Source: Bacteroidota bacterium
Lineage (GTDB): Bacteria; Bacteroidota; Bacteroidia; Chitinophagales; Chitinophagaceae
NCBI GenBank assembly: GCA_023409675.1
Contig: JAEYRC010000259.1
Coordinates: 1-31,354, forward strand
Reading direction: 5' to 3'
DNA: 31,354 nucleotides
A program made the position numbers and the translations under genes. The notes below the pieces were generated by a model, which was not told the origin of the DNA, searched no databases, and saw only the letters and a list, made by a program, of their open reading frames with translations. Shown here in pieces: positions 1 to 7,752 of this stretch. Positions within the stretch are counted from its first letter, which is position 1; the number at the start of each line of letters is the position of its first letter.

Positions 1-1055
1 ATCATGAACGCATCGGTTCTGTCTGGGAAAAAGATTATAAGCGCACCAATTATTTCGACTATTCCGAAACCATTCACGCGGCTTACCTGAATATGAACCG
101 CCCACTGTCTGAAAAAGTGGAGTTGCAAGCCGGCCTTCGCTATGAATATACATCGTATAAAGGGGAGCAATTCGGCAATCCTACGAAAAATGATTCTTCT
201 TTCTCCCGGAATTATGGCAGCCTGTTTCCCACCGTATACCTGAGCTATAAACCTGCAGAGAAACATCAGTTCGGCATTTCAGCAGGCCGACGCATTAATC
301 GTCCCCGGTATCACGACATGAATCCGTTTATGTTTTTCATCGACAAGTACACCTATGCCCAGGGAAATCCATACCTGAGGCCACAGTACTCGAATAATTT
401 TGAACTGAGTCATATCCTGAATGGAAAATTCACCACAACGCTGAGTTATTCCGCTACAAAAGACCTGTTCACAGAGGTTTTTGATCAGCCGAAACAGGAA
501 GATGGATACGATTATTCCACCATTGTCAAAAAAGGAAACATTGGCAAAGTACAACAGCTTGGATTATCCTTTTCCGCACAATTGTCGGCCGGTTCCTGGT
601 TAACCAGTTCTTTATATGGCCAGTATAACTACAGCATTTTCAAGGGAATGGTTAATGGAGAATTATTGGATGCCGCTGCCGGCAATATGACATTCAATGT
701 AAATAATCAGATCCGTTTCAATCAGAAATGGAGTGGTGAGCTGAGTGGCTGGTACCGCACACCGGGTTTGGAAGGCCAGGTGTACCTGCAGGATTTCGGA
801 CAACTGAATATTGGTGTGGCGCGTCAGGTACTGAAATCGAAAGGTTCGGTTAAATTAACCATCCGCGACCTGTTGTATACGCAAAAGGTGAATGGTAACA
901 TGAAATTTAAAAATACCGAAGCTTCTTTTCAAAACCGGCCCGATAACCGGATGATCAATCTGACCTTCAGTTACCGTTTCGGGAAACCCATCAAAACGAT
1001 GGCACCGCGGAAAAAAGACCGTGGCGTGGAAGAACAAAACAGGGTTGGCGGCTAA
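1..1055 (+). CDS. Outer-membrane beta-barrel receptor, C-terminal part (TonB-dependent receptor-like)
   Basis: The reading frame is open from the first complete codon at base 3, so this is the 3' end of a gene cut by the window edge. The protein consists of alternating aromatic/polar strands typical of a large outer-membrane barrel. It contains a block with RINRPRYHDMNPF and GNPYLRP that is characteristic of the Bacteroidota 'outer membrane protein beta-barrel family'. The barrel ends in an LTFSYRFGK strand followed by a short basic/acidic tail, also typical of this family. Members are TonB-dependent-receptor-like but usually lack a SusD partner; the substrate cannot be read from this part. 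An internal ATG at 93 is not a plausible start because homologous sequence continues upstream of it. Confidence 0.85.
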   Translation, partial: HERIGSVWEKDYKRTNYFDYSETIHAAYLNMNRPLSEKVELQAGLRYEYTSYKGEQFGNPTKNDSSFSRNYGSLFPTVYLSYKPAEKHQFGISAGRRINRPRYHDMNPFMFFIDKYTYAQGNPYLRPQYSNNFELSHILNGKFTTTLSYSATKDLFTEVFDQPKQEDGYDYSTIVKKGNIGKVQQLGLSFSAQLSAGSWLTSSLYGQYNYSIFKGMVNGELLDAAAGNMTFNVNNQIRFNQKWSGELSGWYRTPGLEGQVYLQDFGQLNIGVARQVLKSKGSVKLTIRDLLYTQKVNGNMKFKNTEASFQNRPDNRMINLTFSYRFGKPIKTMAPRKKDRGVEEQNRVGG

Positions 1056-1080
1056 ACCCTTTTCCATATACCCCAAACCA

Positions 1081-1114
1081 ACGGGCCTCCAAAAAATGAG
1101 GCCCGTTTTGTTGG
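1081..1114 (+). terminator. Hairpin terminator candidate after the beta-barrel gene
   Basis: ACGGGCCTC (1081-1089) pairs with GAGGCCCGT (1098-1106) around an A-rich loop. The run of T is interrupted (TTTTGTTGG), with a longer T run only at 1125-1134. It lies 26 nt after the stop codon of the barrel gene. It is probably a terminator, weaker than the next one. Confidence 0.6.
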
Positions 1115-1244
1115 TATGATATTTTATTTTTTTTAACTTAACGCAGCGCTGCTTTTTTATTCAATGCGCGTCTAACTCTATATACAGGTTATTTAAAAAG
1201 ATGAATTAAGCCTTTTTCTCTCATAAGCAGTTAGTTTTGGTAAC

Positions 1245-1272
1245 AGGCCTCATGTCTATGAGGCCTTTTTTT
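1245..1272 (+). terminator. Strong intrinsic terminator
   Basis: AGGCCTCAT (1245-1253) and ATGAGGCCT (1258-1266) form a perfect 9-bp stem with a GTCT loop, followed by about seven T. It is the second hairpin after the barrel gene, about 190 nt past its stop, and insulates the following yajQ gene. The roughly 130 nt between the two hairpins hold no convincing ORF. Confidence 0.8.
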
Positions 1273-1318
1273 ATGTGGTTACTTATTGAAGACCGAAGCG
1301 TAAAGTCTCAATATTTCC

Positions 1319-1326
1319 TATTTTTG
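1319..1326 (+). promoter_or_regulatory. Bacteroidota -7 box upstream of yajQ
   Basis: TATTTTTG matches TAnnTTTG exactly and lies 17 nt before the ATG, giving a very short leader. No clear -33 TTTG is seen at the usual 19-22 nt upstream, so this is a candidate only. Confidence 0.4.
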
Positions 1327-1343
1327 AGGATAAACAAGCGCTT

Positions 1344-1835
1344 ATGCCATCATTCGACATTGTAAGTAAAGTGGAAATTCAGGCCCTCGATAACGCGGTG
1401 AATGTAGTTTCCAAAGAAATTACCAACCGGTTCGATTTTAAAGGAAGTCCGGTTAAAATTGATCTCGACAAGAAAGAGTACAAACTAACGATCGAAACGG
1501 ATGATGACATGAAGATGAGGCAACTGCTCGATGTACTGGTTAGCCGGGCGCATAAACAGGGAATTGCCCCACAGGCTTTTGATTTTTCCAAAGAAACCTA
1601 CCCCAGCGGAAAGATTGTGCGAAAAGAGGTTTCAGTGCGCAATGGGCTTAAACAGGAAGATGCGAAGAAGGTGGTTAAACTCATCAAAGACAGCGGATTA
1701 AAGGTTCAGCCACAAATAATGGATGACCTGGTTCGGGTTACCGGTAAAAAGATCGATGACTTGCAGGATGTGATCAAATTGTTGCAGGACGCCAATCTTG
1801 ATTACCCGCTTCAATATATTAATATGCGCAGCTAA
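1344..1835 (+). CDS. yajQ: YajQ family (DUF520) nucleotide-binding protein
   Basis: The 163-residue product has the full YajQ layout. It opens with MPSFDIVSKVE and EITNRFDFKGS, and ends in YPLQYINMRS, all conserved in the family, and the length is standard. YajQ proteins are small cytoplasmic proteins with two similar alpha/beta domains. Members in some Proteobacteria bind cyclic di-GMP and others nucleotides or RNA; whether this one binds a cyclic dinucleotide cannot be seen from sequence. It is a single-gene unit between a strong terminator and the rpmE2 promoter region, with an exact -7 box just upstream. Confidence 0.93.
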   Translation: MPSFDIVSKVEIQALDNAVNVVSKEITNRFDFKGSPVKIDLDKKEYKLTIETDDDMKMRQLLDVLVSRAHKQGIAPQAFDFSKETYPSGKIVRKEVSVRNGLKQEDAKKVVKLIKDSGLKVQPQIMDDLVRVTGKKIDDLQDVIKLLQDANLDYPLQYINMRS

Positions 1836-1849
1836 GAGAGATCCTGCGC

Positions 1850-1882
1850 TTTGTTAATCTTATAAGTTCCGTAATATCTTTG
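1850..1882 (+). promoter_or_regulatory. Candidate distal promoter of rpmE2
   Basis: TTTG at 1850-1853 and TATCTTTG at 1875-1882 are separated by 21 nt, an exact match to the Bacteroidota -33/-7 arrangement. It would start an RNA about 95-100 nt before the rpmE2 start codon. Confidence 0.5.
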
Positions 1883-1898
1883 AGAAAATTTCCGGTAA

Positions 1899-1931
1899 TT
1901 GTTTTTTATCCATGCAATTATCGTAATTTTG
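1899..1931 (+). promoter_or_regulatory. Candidate proximal promoter of rpmE2
   Basis: TTG at 1899-1901 and TAATTTTG at 1924-1931 with a 22-nt spacer match the Bacteroidota vegetative promoter. The predicted start near 1938 gives a leader of about 50 nt. That leader contains a small CGGA/TCCG hairpin that could serve in translational control, but this is only inference. Confidence 0.5.
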
Positions 1932-1986
1932 CTGCCTAATTTTCTTTTCGGACGGCAAAATCCGTGCGGGCAATAAAATAAGATAT

Positions 1987-2238
1987 ATGAAAAAAGGCAA
2001 TCACCCCGAAAATTATCGGTTTGTAGTTTTTAAGGACATGAGTAACGGGAACAGCTTTCTGAGCCGTTCTTCTACGAATTCGCGGGAAACCGTTAAATGG
2101 GAAGATGGTAATGAATATCCCCTGGTTAAACTGGAGATCTCCAATACCTCACATCCGTTTTTTACCGGACAGAAAATGATGGTGGATACCGCCGGACGTA
2201 TCGACAAGTTTAAAAAACGTTACGAAAAGAAAAAATAA
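1987..2238 (+). CDS. rpmE2: Ribosomal protein L31, type B
   Basis: The 83-residue protein starts MKKGNHPENYRFVVFKDMS and contains HPFFTGQ and RIDKFKKRY, the hallmarks of bacterial L31. The cysteines of the zinc-binding L31 form are absent, which places it in the zinc-independent type B group. It is a component of the 50S subunit. In organisms with both forms, type B is induced in zinc limitation; in many Bacteroidota it is the only form, so zinc control should not be assumed. Two promoter candidates and a strong terminator make it a monocistronic unit. Confidence 0.96.
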   Translation: MKKGNHPENYRFVVFKDMSNGNSFLSRSSTNSRETVKWEDGNEYPLVKLEISNTSHPFFTGQKMMVDTAGRIDKFKKRYEKKK

Positions 2239-2267
2239 AGGCGTTATTTCCTTCATTTATAGTATTT

Positions 2268-2299
2268 TCCCTGCCTTTCAACCGGCAGGGATTTTTTTT
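2268..2299 (+). terminator. Strong intrinsic terminator of rpmE2
   Basis: TCCCTGCC (2268-2275) pairs perfectly with GGCAGGGA (2284-2291) around an 8-nt loop and is followed by eight T. It lies 30 nt after the rpmE2 stop and only 11 nt before the next start codon, so the downstream gene is fed by read-through or by an internal promoter. Confidence 0.9.
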
Positions 2300-2310
2300 G
2301 CAACAATATT

Positions 2311-3315
2311 ATGATGGATTCAGCTGACAAGATTTTTAAAACTGCTGAACATGATCTATATCCGCTTACACTGTTGCGGCCATTGAGCGCGATACGTGCA
2401 GGAGTGCTGACCATAGAGGAAAAGTGGACTGCACTGAAGGCGGTATTTCCTGAACTGGCTGAGCCCCATCCTGCCAATATCCTTCCCATTATGCTAACGG
2501 GAGATGATGGTCAACCGAAGCTTTATCTGCAGCAGCTCCAGTATGCATGGGAATTAATGCAATACAACGACCAGGCTATCCGGTCTGATGTTGAACTGCT
2601 AACCCGGAACCGGCAGTCGGCACCCATCCCTGAAGGTGTTCAGCTTATCGGAAAGGGAATGCTATTTATCGAAGCCGGCGCCAGGGTTTATCCCTGCAGT
2701 ATCAATACCGAAAATGGTCCGGTGTATATCGGTCCGAATTCCACCATTATGGAAGGCGCGATGATACGGGGGCCATTTGCCTTATGCAAGGGCGCTGTTG
2801 TTAAGATGGGTGCCCGTATCTACGGGGCTACCACCATTGGAGCGCATGCGGTGGCGGGAGGTGAAATTAAAAACAGCATCCTGGGTGATTATTCCAATAA
2901 AGCCCATGACGGTTACCTTGGCGATTCGGTTATTGGTAACTGGTGCAATCTCGGCGCGGGTACATCCACGTCCAATGTTAAAAACACGGCATCAACCATA
3001 ACGGTACGGTTTCCAGGGGAAGCTGAACCTGTGGATGCGGGAATAAAGTGTGGGTTGATCATGGGAGATCATTCGCGTGCCGCGATCAATACCAGCTTCA
3101 ATTCCGGCACAGTCACCGGTATTTGCTGCAATATTTTCAGTGCCGGATTAACCCCGAAAACCATCCCATCCTTCAGTTGGGGAGGGGAGGGCAATCAGCG
3201 CTACGATTTTGATAAAGCGGTCAGTCATATCAATAACTGGATGAAATTTAAAGATATGGAGCTGTCTGCGCAGGATATTCAGGCTATGAAAGTTATTTTT
3301 GACGCTTACAACTAA
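2311..3315 (+). CDS. GlmU-like sugar nucleotidyltransferase/acyltransferase with short N-terminal part
   Basis: The 334-residue protein belongs to the Bacteroidota 'alternative GlmU' family. The first ~40 residues keep the family opening (LYPLTLLRPLSAIRAG then VLTIEEKW). From about residue 95 to the end it has a left-handed beta-helix acyltransferase part with hexapeptide turns and strongly conserved blocks: ENGPVYIGP, GAMIRGPFALC, SNKAHDGYLGDSVIG, GLIMGDHSRAAINTSFNSGT and IPSFSWGGEG. Family members known to me are about 390 residues. Here roughly 55-60 residues seem to be missing between residues 40 and 95, within the nucleotidyltransferase-like half. It may therefore act mainly as an acyltransferase or only bind the sugar nucleotide. 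It lies 9 nt upstream of tpiA and is probably co-transcribed with it. A start at the second ATG (2314) is equally possible. Confidence 0.8.
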   Translation: MMDSADKIFKTAEHDLYPLTLLRPLSAIRAGVLTIEEKWTALKAVFPELAEPHPANILPIMLTGDDGQPKLYLQQLQYAWELMQYNDQAIRSDVELLTRNRQSAPIPEGVQLIGKGMLFIEAGARVYPCSINTENGPVYIGPNSTIMEGAMIRGPFALCKGAVVKMGARIYGATTIGAHAVAGGEIKNSILGDYSNKAHDGYLGDSVIGNWCNLGAGTSTSNVKNTASTITVRFPGEAEPVDAGIKCGLIMGDHSRAAINTSFNSGTVTGICCNIFSAGLTPKTIPSFSWGGEGNQRYDFDKAVSHINNWMKFKDMELSAQDIQAMKVIFDAYN

Positions 3316-3324
3316 ATACAACAT

Positions 3325-4086
3325 ATGAGGAAACAAATCGCTGCCGCCAACTGGAAAATGAATTGTACCTACCAGGAAGGAGAAAAACTGCTGAATGATA
3401 TTTTGAATGAAAAGATCAGTCTGCAGGAAGATCAAAAAGTACTCTTCGCGGTACCCTTTCCATTTTTGATTATGGCCAACAGTGAAGTAGCAGACGAGCA
3501 CAATTATTTTGTAGCGGCCCAGAACTGCTCACACAAGGTTTCCGGTGCCTATACCGGTGAAGTTTCCGTTACCATGCTGCAATCCATCGGCATACAATAC
3601 TGTCTAATCGGTCATAGTGAGCGTCGGGAATATTTCAGTGAAACCAATCAACTACTAGCTGAAAAAACAGCGCGTTGCCTGGAATCCGGTATCACCCCGG
3701 TATTCTGTTGTGGTGAGCCCCTTGCTGTTCGGGAAGAGGGGACTCAGAATGATTATGTATCCAATCAGTTGACAGAATCGTTGTTTCAGTTGTCGGCCGA
3801 CCAACTACGCCAGGTAGTAATTGCTTATGAACCCATCTGGGCAATTGGTACCGGAAAAACCGCCTCAGCCGATCAGGCCCAGGAAATGCATGCCCATATC
3901 CGCCAGACACTGGCCGGAAAATATGGCGCTGATCTGGCAGACGAAATCAGTATTCTTTATGGTGGCAGTGTAAAAGGGAATAATGCTGCGGAGCTTTTTT
4001 CCAAAAAAGATGTTGATGGCGGACTGGTAGGTGGGGCATCGCTTTTCGCTACAGAATTCGCGCAAATCATTCGCGCCCTGAAATAA
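3325..4086 (+). CDS. tpiA: Triosephosphate isomerase
   Basis: This cytoplasmic glycolytic enzyme interconverts dihydroxyacetone phosphate and glyceraldehyde 3-phosphate. All catalytic parts are visible in the 253-residue protein: AANWKMN with Lys11, IGHSERR with His97, AYEPIWAIGTG with Glu169 as the catalytic base and the start of the flexible loop, and the phosphate-binding YGGSVKG and GGLVGGASL near the C-terminus. Length is normal for a complete enzyme. It follows the GlmU-like gene by 9 nt, so both likely share one transcript. Confidence 0.98.
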   Translation: MRKQIAAANWKMNCTYQEGEKLLNDILNEKISLQEDQKVLFAVPFPFLIMANSEVADEHNYFVAAQNCSHKVSGAYTGEVSVTMLQSIGIQYCLIGHSERREYFSETNQLLAEKTARCLESGITPVFCCGEPLAVREEGTQNDYVSNQLTESLFQLSADQLRQVVIAYEPIWAIGTGKTASADQAQEMHAHIRQTLAGKYGADLADEISILYGGSVKGNNAAELFSKKDVDGGLVGGASLFATEFAQIIRALK

Positions 4087-4157
4087 CCTTAACGGATCCC
4101 TCAATCCGCGACAATCTGCTCAAAATCGGCGCCATCCGCGGGAAATGTTTTTCAGCT

Positions 4158-4415
4158 TCAGGATTTCAACTTCCCGATAAGCTGAATATATTCCTGCATG
4201 GCATCATCCTTTGTTTTGCCTTTAAGGTTCAGCCATGCGTCATATTTCGCCTTTGAAACGAAATCAAAGGGGTTGGCAGGAGGGTCGGCAGTAACATCGC
4301 CTTCCGTAGCCTGCTTATACAATGAGTAGAGTTGCAATAAGGTATCGTTACTGGGCCTGCTTGCCAGTTGTTTGCTTTCTGCTACAGCCTGTTCAAATTG
4401 CTCTGTCAGCGACAT
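4158..4415 (-). CDS. Acyl-CoA-binding protein (ACBP)
   Basis: This 85-residue protein is the size of a stand-alone ACBP and carries the family's core motifs: LYSLYKQATEGD, NPFDFVSKAKYDAW and KGKTKDDAMQEYI. These form the four-helix bundle that binds the CoA head group and buries the acyl chain. ACBPs buffer and carry long-chain acyl-CoA in the cytoplasm. ACBP genes are common in eukaryotes and patchy in bacteria, including Bacteroidota. The gene is divergent from lepA and converges on tpiA, 71 nt apart with no clear terminator between them. Confidence 0.93.
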   Translation of the reverse strand: MSLTEQFEQAVAESKQLASRPSNDTLLQLYSLYKQATEGDVTADPPANPFDFVSKAKYDAWLNLKGKTKDDAMQEYIQLIGKLKS

Positions 4416-4432
4416 AGTTAATGATTAGGTTT

Positions 4433-4440
4433 CAAATGTA
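4433..4440 (-). promoter_or_regulatory. -7 box for the acyl-CoA-binding protein gene
   Basis: On the minus strand, TACATTTG matches TAnnTTTG exactly 17 nt upstream of the start codon. A -33 TTG at ideal spacing is not evident. Confidence 0.4.
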
Positions 4441-4537
4441 CTGTTTCCTGTTCAATCAGGCGATAAAGTTTAAGCAACTGGTCATTTAAGGGGCAATTAT
4501 ATTTCTGAACGCGCACGAGCCGCATTATGCATTTTCT

Positions 4538-4545
4538 TACCTTTG
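4538..4545 (+). promoter_or_regulatory. -7 box for lepA
   Basis: TACCTTTG matches TAnnTTTG exactly and predicts a transcript start near 4551. That start lies downstream of the ATG at 4547, which helps decide the lepA start in favour of 4574. No good -33 box is seen. Confidence 0.45.
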
Positions 4546-4573
4546 CATGCGCTTGAAAACAGCAATTGACTAC

Positions 4574-6364
4574 ATGAAGAATATCCGCAATTTTTGTATT
4601 ATCGCCCATATTGACCATGGAAAGAGTACCCTTGCTGATCGTTTGCTCGAGTTGACGCATACGATCACCGAACGCCAGATGATGAACCAGGTTTTGGACG
4701 ATATGGATCTGGAACGGGAGAAGGGGATCACGATTAAGAGTCATGCCATCCAGATCGCGATGCGGCGCAATAATGAAGATTATATTCTGAACCTGATTGA
4801 TACACCCGGCCACGTCGACTTCAGTTATGAAGTGAGCCGTGCGCTTGCTGCCTGCGAAGGGGCGTTATTACTGGTAGATGCCACCCAGGGTATCCAGGCA
4901 CAAACCATTTCAAATCTATACCTGGCCATTGATAATGACCTGGAGATCATTCCGGTAATCAATAAAATTGATATGGATGGCGCCATGGTGGATGAGGTGC
5001 GTGACCAGATCATTGAATTAATCGGATGTAAACCCGAAGAAATTTTACTGGCCAGTGCGAAAACAGGTCTGGGTGTGGATGAGATCATTCAGGCTATCAT
5101 CGACCGGATTCCGGCTCCCAAAGGAGATCCGGAAAAGCCGCTGCAGGCGCTAATCTTCGACAGTGTATACAATTCATTCCGGGGAATTATTATTTACTAC
5201 CGGATATTGAACGGAAGCATCAAAAAAGGCGATAAAGTAAAATTTGTAAGCACCGACCTGGAGTACGAAGCCGATGAAGTGGGTATTCTCAAACTTACCA
5301 TGGAGCCCAGGAAAGAAGTGTATACCGGCGATGTGGGCTATATCATCACCGGTATTAAAAACGCGAAAGAAGTGAAAGTGGGGGATACCATCACCCTGGC
5401 TTCCAATAACAACCCTCAGATGATCAAGGGTTTCCAGGAAGTAAAACCAATGGTATTTGCCGGTATCTTTCCGGTGAATACGGATGAGTTTGAAGAATTG
5501 CGGGACTGTATGGATAAGCTGCAGTTGAATGATGCATCTCTCACCTTTGAACTGGAAACTTCCCAGGCGCTTGGATTTGGATTTCGTTGCGGATTTCTTG
5601 GTATGCTCCATATGGAGATCATCCAGGAAAGACTTGAGCGGGAATTCAATCAAACAGTCATCACTACCGTTCCTAACGTTAGCTTCATTGCCTATACAAC
5701 CCGTGGCCAGAAGGTCATTGTAAATAATCCGGCAGAAATGCCTGATCCAACCCAGCTCGACCGGATCGAAGAACCTTTTATCCGGGCACAGATTATTACC
5801 AAACCCGATTATATTGGTAATATCATGACGCTATGCCTGGGCAAACGGGGTATCCTTATCAATCAAAGTTACTTAACCACCACCCGGGTGGAACTCGTAT
5901 TTGAAATGCCCCTGACAGAAATTGTTTTTGACTTTTACGATAAATTGAAAAGTCAGACCCGGGGCTATGCATCGTTTGATTACCAGCCTATCGGATATCG
6001 CGACAGTGATATCATCAAAATTGATATCCTGCTCAATGGGGATAAAGTTGATGCCCTGAGCGCGCTGATTCACCGGGCAAGATCCCAGGATTTTGGGCGT
6101 AAACTGTGTGAAAAGCTCAAAGAGCTGGTTCCCCGCCAGCAATTCCAGATTGCCATTCAGGCAGCCGTGGGCGCTAAGGTGATCGCCCGGGAAAACATCT
6201 CGGCCATGCGTAAAGATGTTACTGCCAAATGTTATGGCGGTGATATCAGCCGTAAGCGTAAGCTGCTGGAAAAGCAGAAAGAAGGGAAAAAGCGTATGCG
6301 CCAGATCGGGAATGTTGAAGTGCCACAGGAAGCCTTTCTGGCTGTACTTAAACTGGATGACTGA
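4574..6364 (+). CDS. lepA: Elongation factor 4 (LepA, ribosomal back-translocase)
   Basis: This translational GTPase acts on stalled or mistranslocated ribosomes at the cytoplasmic membrane face. The chosen start gives 596 residues beginning MKNIRNFCIIAHIDHGKST, exactly the usual LepA N-terminus. An in-frame ATG 27 nt upstream (4547) lies beside the predicted -7 box and would add nine residues not seen in the family. The G1 P-loop (AHIDHGKST), DTPGHVDF (G3), NKID (G4) and SAKTG (G5) are present. Next come domain II, the EF-G-like domains, and the LepA-specific C-terminal domain ending in QEAFLAVLKLDD. The gene appears intact and single. Confidence 0.97.
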   Translation: MKNIRNFCIIAHIDHGKSTLADRLLELTHTITERQMMNQVLDDMDLEREKGITIKSHAIQIAMRRNNEDYILNLIDTPGHVDFSYEVSRALAACEGALLLVDATQGIQAQTISNLYLAIDNDLEIIPVINKIDMDGAMVDEVRDQIIELIGCKPEEILLASAKTGLGVDEIIQAIIDRIPAPKGDPEKPLQALIFDSVYNSFRGIIIYYRILNGSIKKGDKVKFVSTDLEYEADEVGILKLTMEPRKEVYTGDVGYIITGIKNAKEVKVGDTITLASNNNPQMIKGFQEVKPMVFAGIFPVNTDEFEELRDCMDKLQLNDASLTFELETSQALGFGFRCGFLGMLHMEIIQERLEREFNQTVITTVPNVSFIAYTTRGQKVIVNNPAEMPDPTQLDRIEEPFIRAQIITKPDYIGNIMTLCLGKRGILINQSYLTTTRVELVFEMPLTEIVFDFYDKLKSQTRGYASFDYQPIGYRDSDIIKIDILLNGDKVDALSALIHRARSQDFGRKLCEKLKELVPRQQFQIAIQAAVGAKVIARENISAMRKDVTAKCYGGDISRKRKLLEKQKEGKKRMRQIGNVEVPQEAFLAVLKLDD

Positions 6365-6456
6365 TCTTCAGGATCTGCAGGTGAAATTCTGCCCATCTAT
6401 CCATTCATCCCAGAAAAGGGATTACCAATTAATGTCTAATCGGTGAGTTATTGTTA

Positions 6457-7452
6457 TTACTGATCCCGTTTGCGTTTGGGAGCGGGTTTTGAGCTATCCG
6501 CTTTTTCCATATTGCGACGGGATGCTTCTTCAAGAATCTTTTCATTGATATTCCCTTCGGCATCCCGTATAGTTGATTCCTGCGGGAACTGACCATCCTG
6601 AAGCGAAAAATTAAAGACCTTATCGACATGCACCCAACGGCCATTCTCCCACTTGAATCCTTCATAATCCCCATCAGGAATGTAGGTTTCTTTTCGATCC
6701 GGTTCATTGGTTTCTGAAATCAGGTGATCAAAGATGATCATGTCCATTTCGGGATTATAATTGAACACCGTATTGGCTTCTTTCTTGTATTCGATACTGA
6801 AGCGGGGTTTGATTTTCCTTCCGGTTGAATCTGCTGCGTAACTGATCAGGGGCCCGCCAAATACAGGCTCACCATTGGCATTGAAAGTCAGCACCTCCAT
6901 CCATTTTTTATTACTGGCTATACTAAAATCATCAAAACCCAATAAAGTATAATACGATTTACCATTATGTTCTTTCTGAATGATCGTATAATAGATGGCA
7001 CCAATCCAGTTGTTCCGGCTGCGAACCGAATCATTTGGATCAGTGGTGAACATCGACGCATCAAATAAAGGGAACAGTTTCAGCCGGCCATCGGTTGTGC
7101 GTACCTGTATGGCTCCTTTCTGATGATACACGTATTCATCCTTTTTCAATTGCCAGGTAAAGATCCTGAAACTGCTGTCTTTGGGATATAATTGTGAAAC
7201 GGTGGCAACTGACCTGAACGGATAATCGATGGAGTGCGGAACCTGCAGTGCCCGCACAAGCCCGCGGACAAAACTGCTGTCGGCGCGGAAACGATCGGCC
7301 GGTGATAGGGCGTTGATCATACTGTCGGCCAGTATCCTCAGGCTGTCCTCCTTTTCTGCCAACAATTCCCGTGAAGCGGCATTAAGTTGCGCTGAAGCAC
7401 GAATGGCAAATAAAAGGCAAATCAGTCCGCTTAATAAAATCCGTTTGTTCAT
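6457..7452 (-). CDS. Secreted protein of unknown function
   Basis: I do not recognise a named family. From the ATG at 7452 the 331-residue protein begins MNKRILLSGLICLLFAIRASAQ, a good Sec signal peptide with predicted cleavage after AQ. The earlier ATG at 7467 would add five residues and lies almost at the predicted transcript start. The mature part has no cysteine-rich or transmembrane segments. It contains blocks rich in aromatic residues (WIGAIYYTIIQK, YYTLLGFDDFS, FEWENGRWVH-like) that suggest a beta-rich periplasmic domain, and a basic C-terminal tail (KPAPKRKRDQ). Similar proteins of about this size occur widely as hypotheticals in Chitinophagaceae, to my recollection. It converges with lepA and diverges from the SRPBCC gene. 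Confidence 0.75.
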   Translation of the reverse strand: MNKRILLSGLICLLFAIRASAQLNAASRELLAEKEDSLRILADSMINALSPADRFRADSSFVRGLVRALQVPHSIDYPFRSVATVSQLYPKDSSFRIFTWQLKKDEYVYHQKGAIQVRTTDGRLKLFPLFDASMFTTDPNDSVRSRNNWIGAIYYTIIQKEHNGKSYYTLLGFDDFSIASNKKWMEVLTFNANGEPVFGGPLISYAADSTGRKIKPRFSIEYKKEANTVFNYNPEMDMIIFDHLISETNEPDRKETYIPDGDYEGFKWENGRWVHVDKVFNFSLQDGQFPQESTIRDAEGNINEKILEEASRRNMEKADSSKPAPKRKRDQ

Positions 7453-7468
7453 AGAATAATCCTTCATA

Positions 7469-7476
7469 CAAAATTA
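7469..7476 (-). promoter_or_regulatory. -7 box for the secreted unknown protein
   Basis: TAATTTTG on the minus strand matches TAnnTTTG exactly. It places the transcript start near 7462 and so supports translation from 7452, not 7467. Confidence 0.45.
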
Positions 7477-7579
7477 GCCTACTTGAAGCATACTAACGAA
7501 TAAAGACGCATATGGTGTATTGATCGTTTAAAGGGCCGGCACATTTAACAGTTTGATTCAGCGCAAATTGCACCTATAC

Positions 7580-7597
7580 TGTGTAAATCCTTACACA
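7580..7597. promoter_or_regulatory. Operator-like inverted repeat in a divergent intergenic region
   Basis: TGTGTAA (7580-7586) and TTACACA (7591-7597) form a perfect 7-bp inverted repeat with a 4-nt spacer. It lies in the 300-nt gap between the secreted unknown gene and the SRPBCC gene, which are divergent. The form fits a dimeric regulator site. The cognate regulator is unknown. The rest of the gap is AT-rich, with another imperfect TATGCT/AGCATA repeat at 7706-7729. Confidence 0.35.
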
Positions 7598-7752
7598 CCA
7601 CAATCAGGATTGAAGAACAGAAATGAACCGATAAAAAAAACTTCGGTCATAACTAATTGAATTTCAAATTATTATATCAATGTAAATTGTTTACTCTTCA
7701 CATTTTATGCTTAGCAGGATTTTAGCATAGTCATCTTCAAAATTTGACTGAT

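Noticed and set aside
5174..5653. A minus-strand ORF of 159 codons within lepA
   Set aside because: It lies fully antisense to a highly conserved gene, has no recognisable domain and no promoter or ribosome-binding site; it is a coding-strand shadow, like the other long antisense frames in the window.
6365..6456. A terminator between convergent lepA and the secreted unknown gene
   Set aside because: The 92-nt gap has no stem followed by a T run on either strand, so none is listed.
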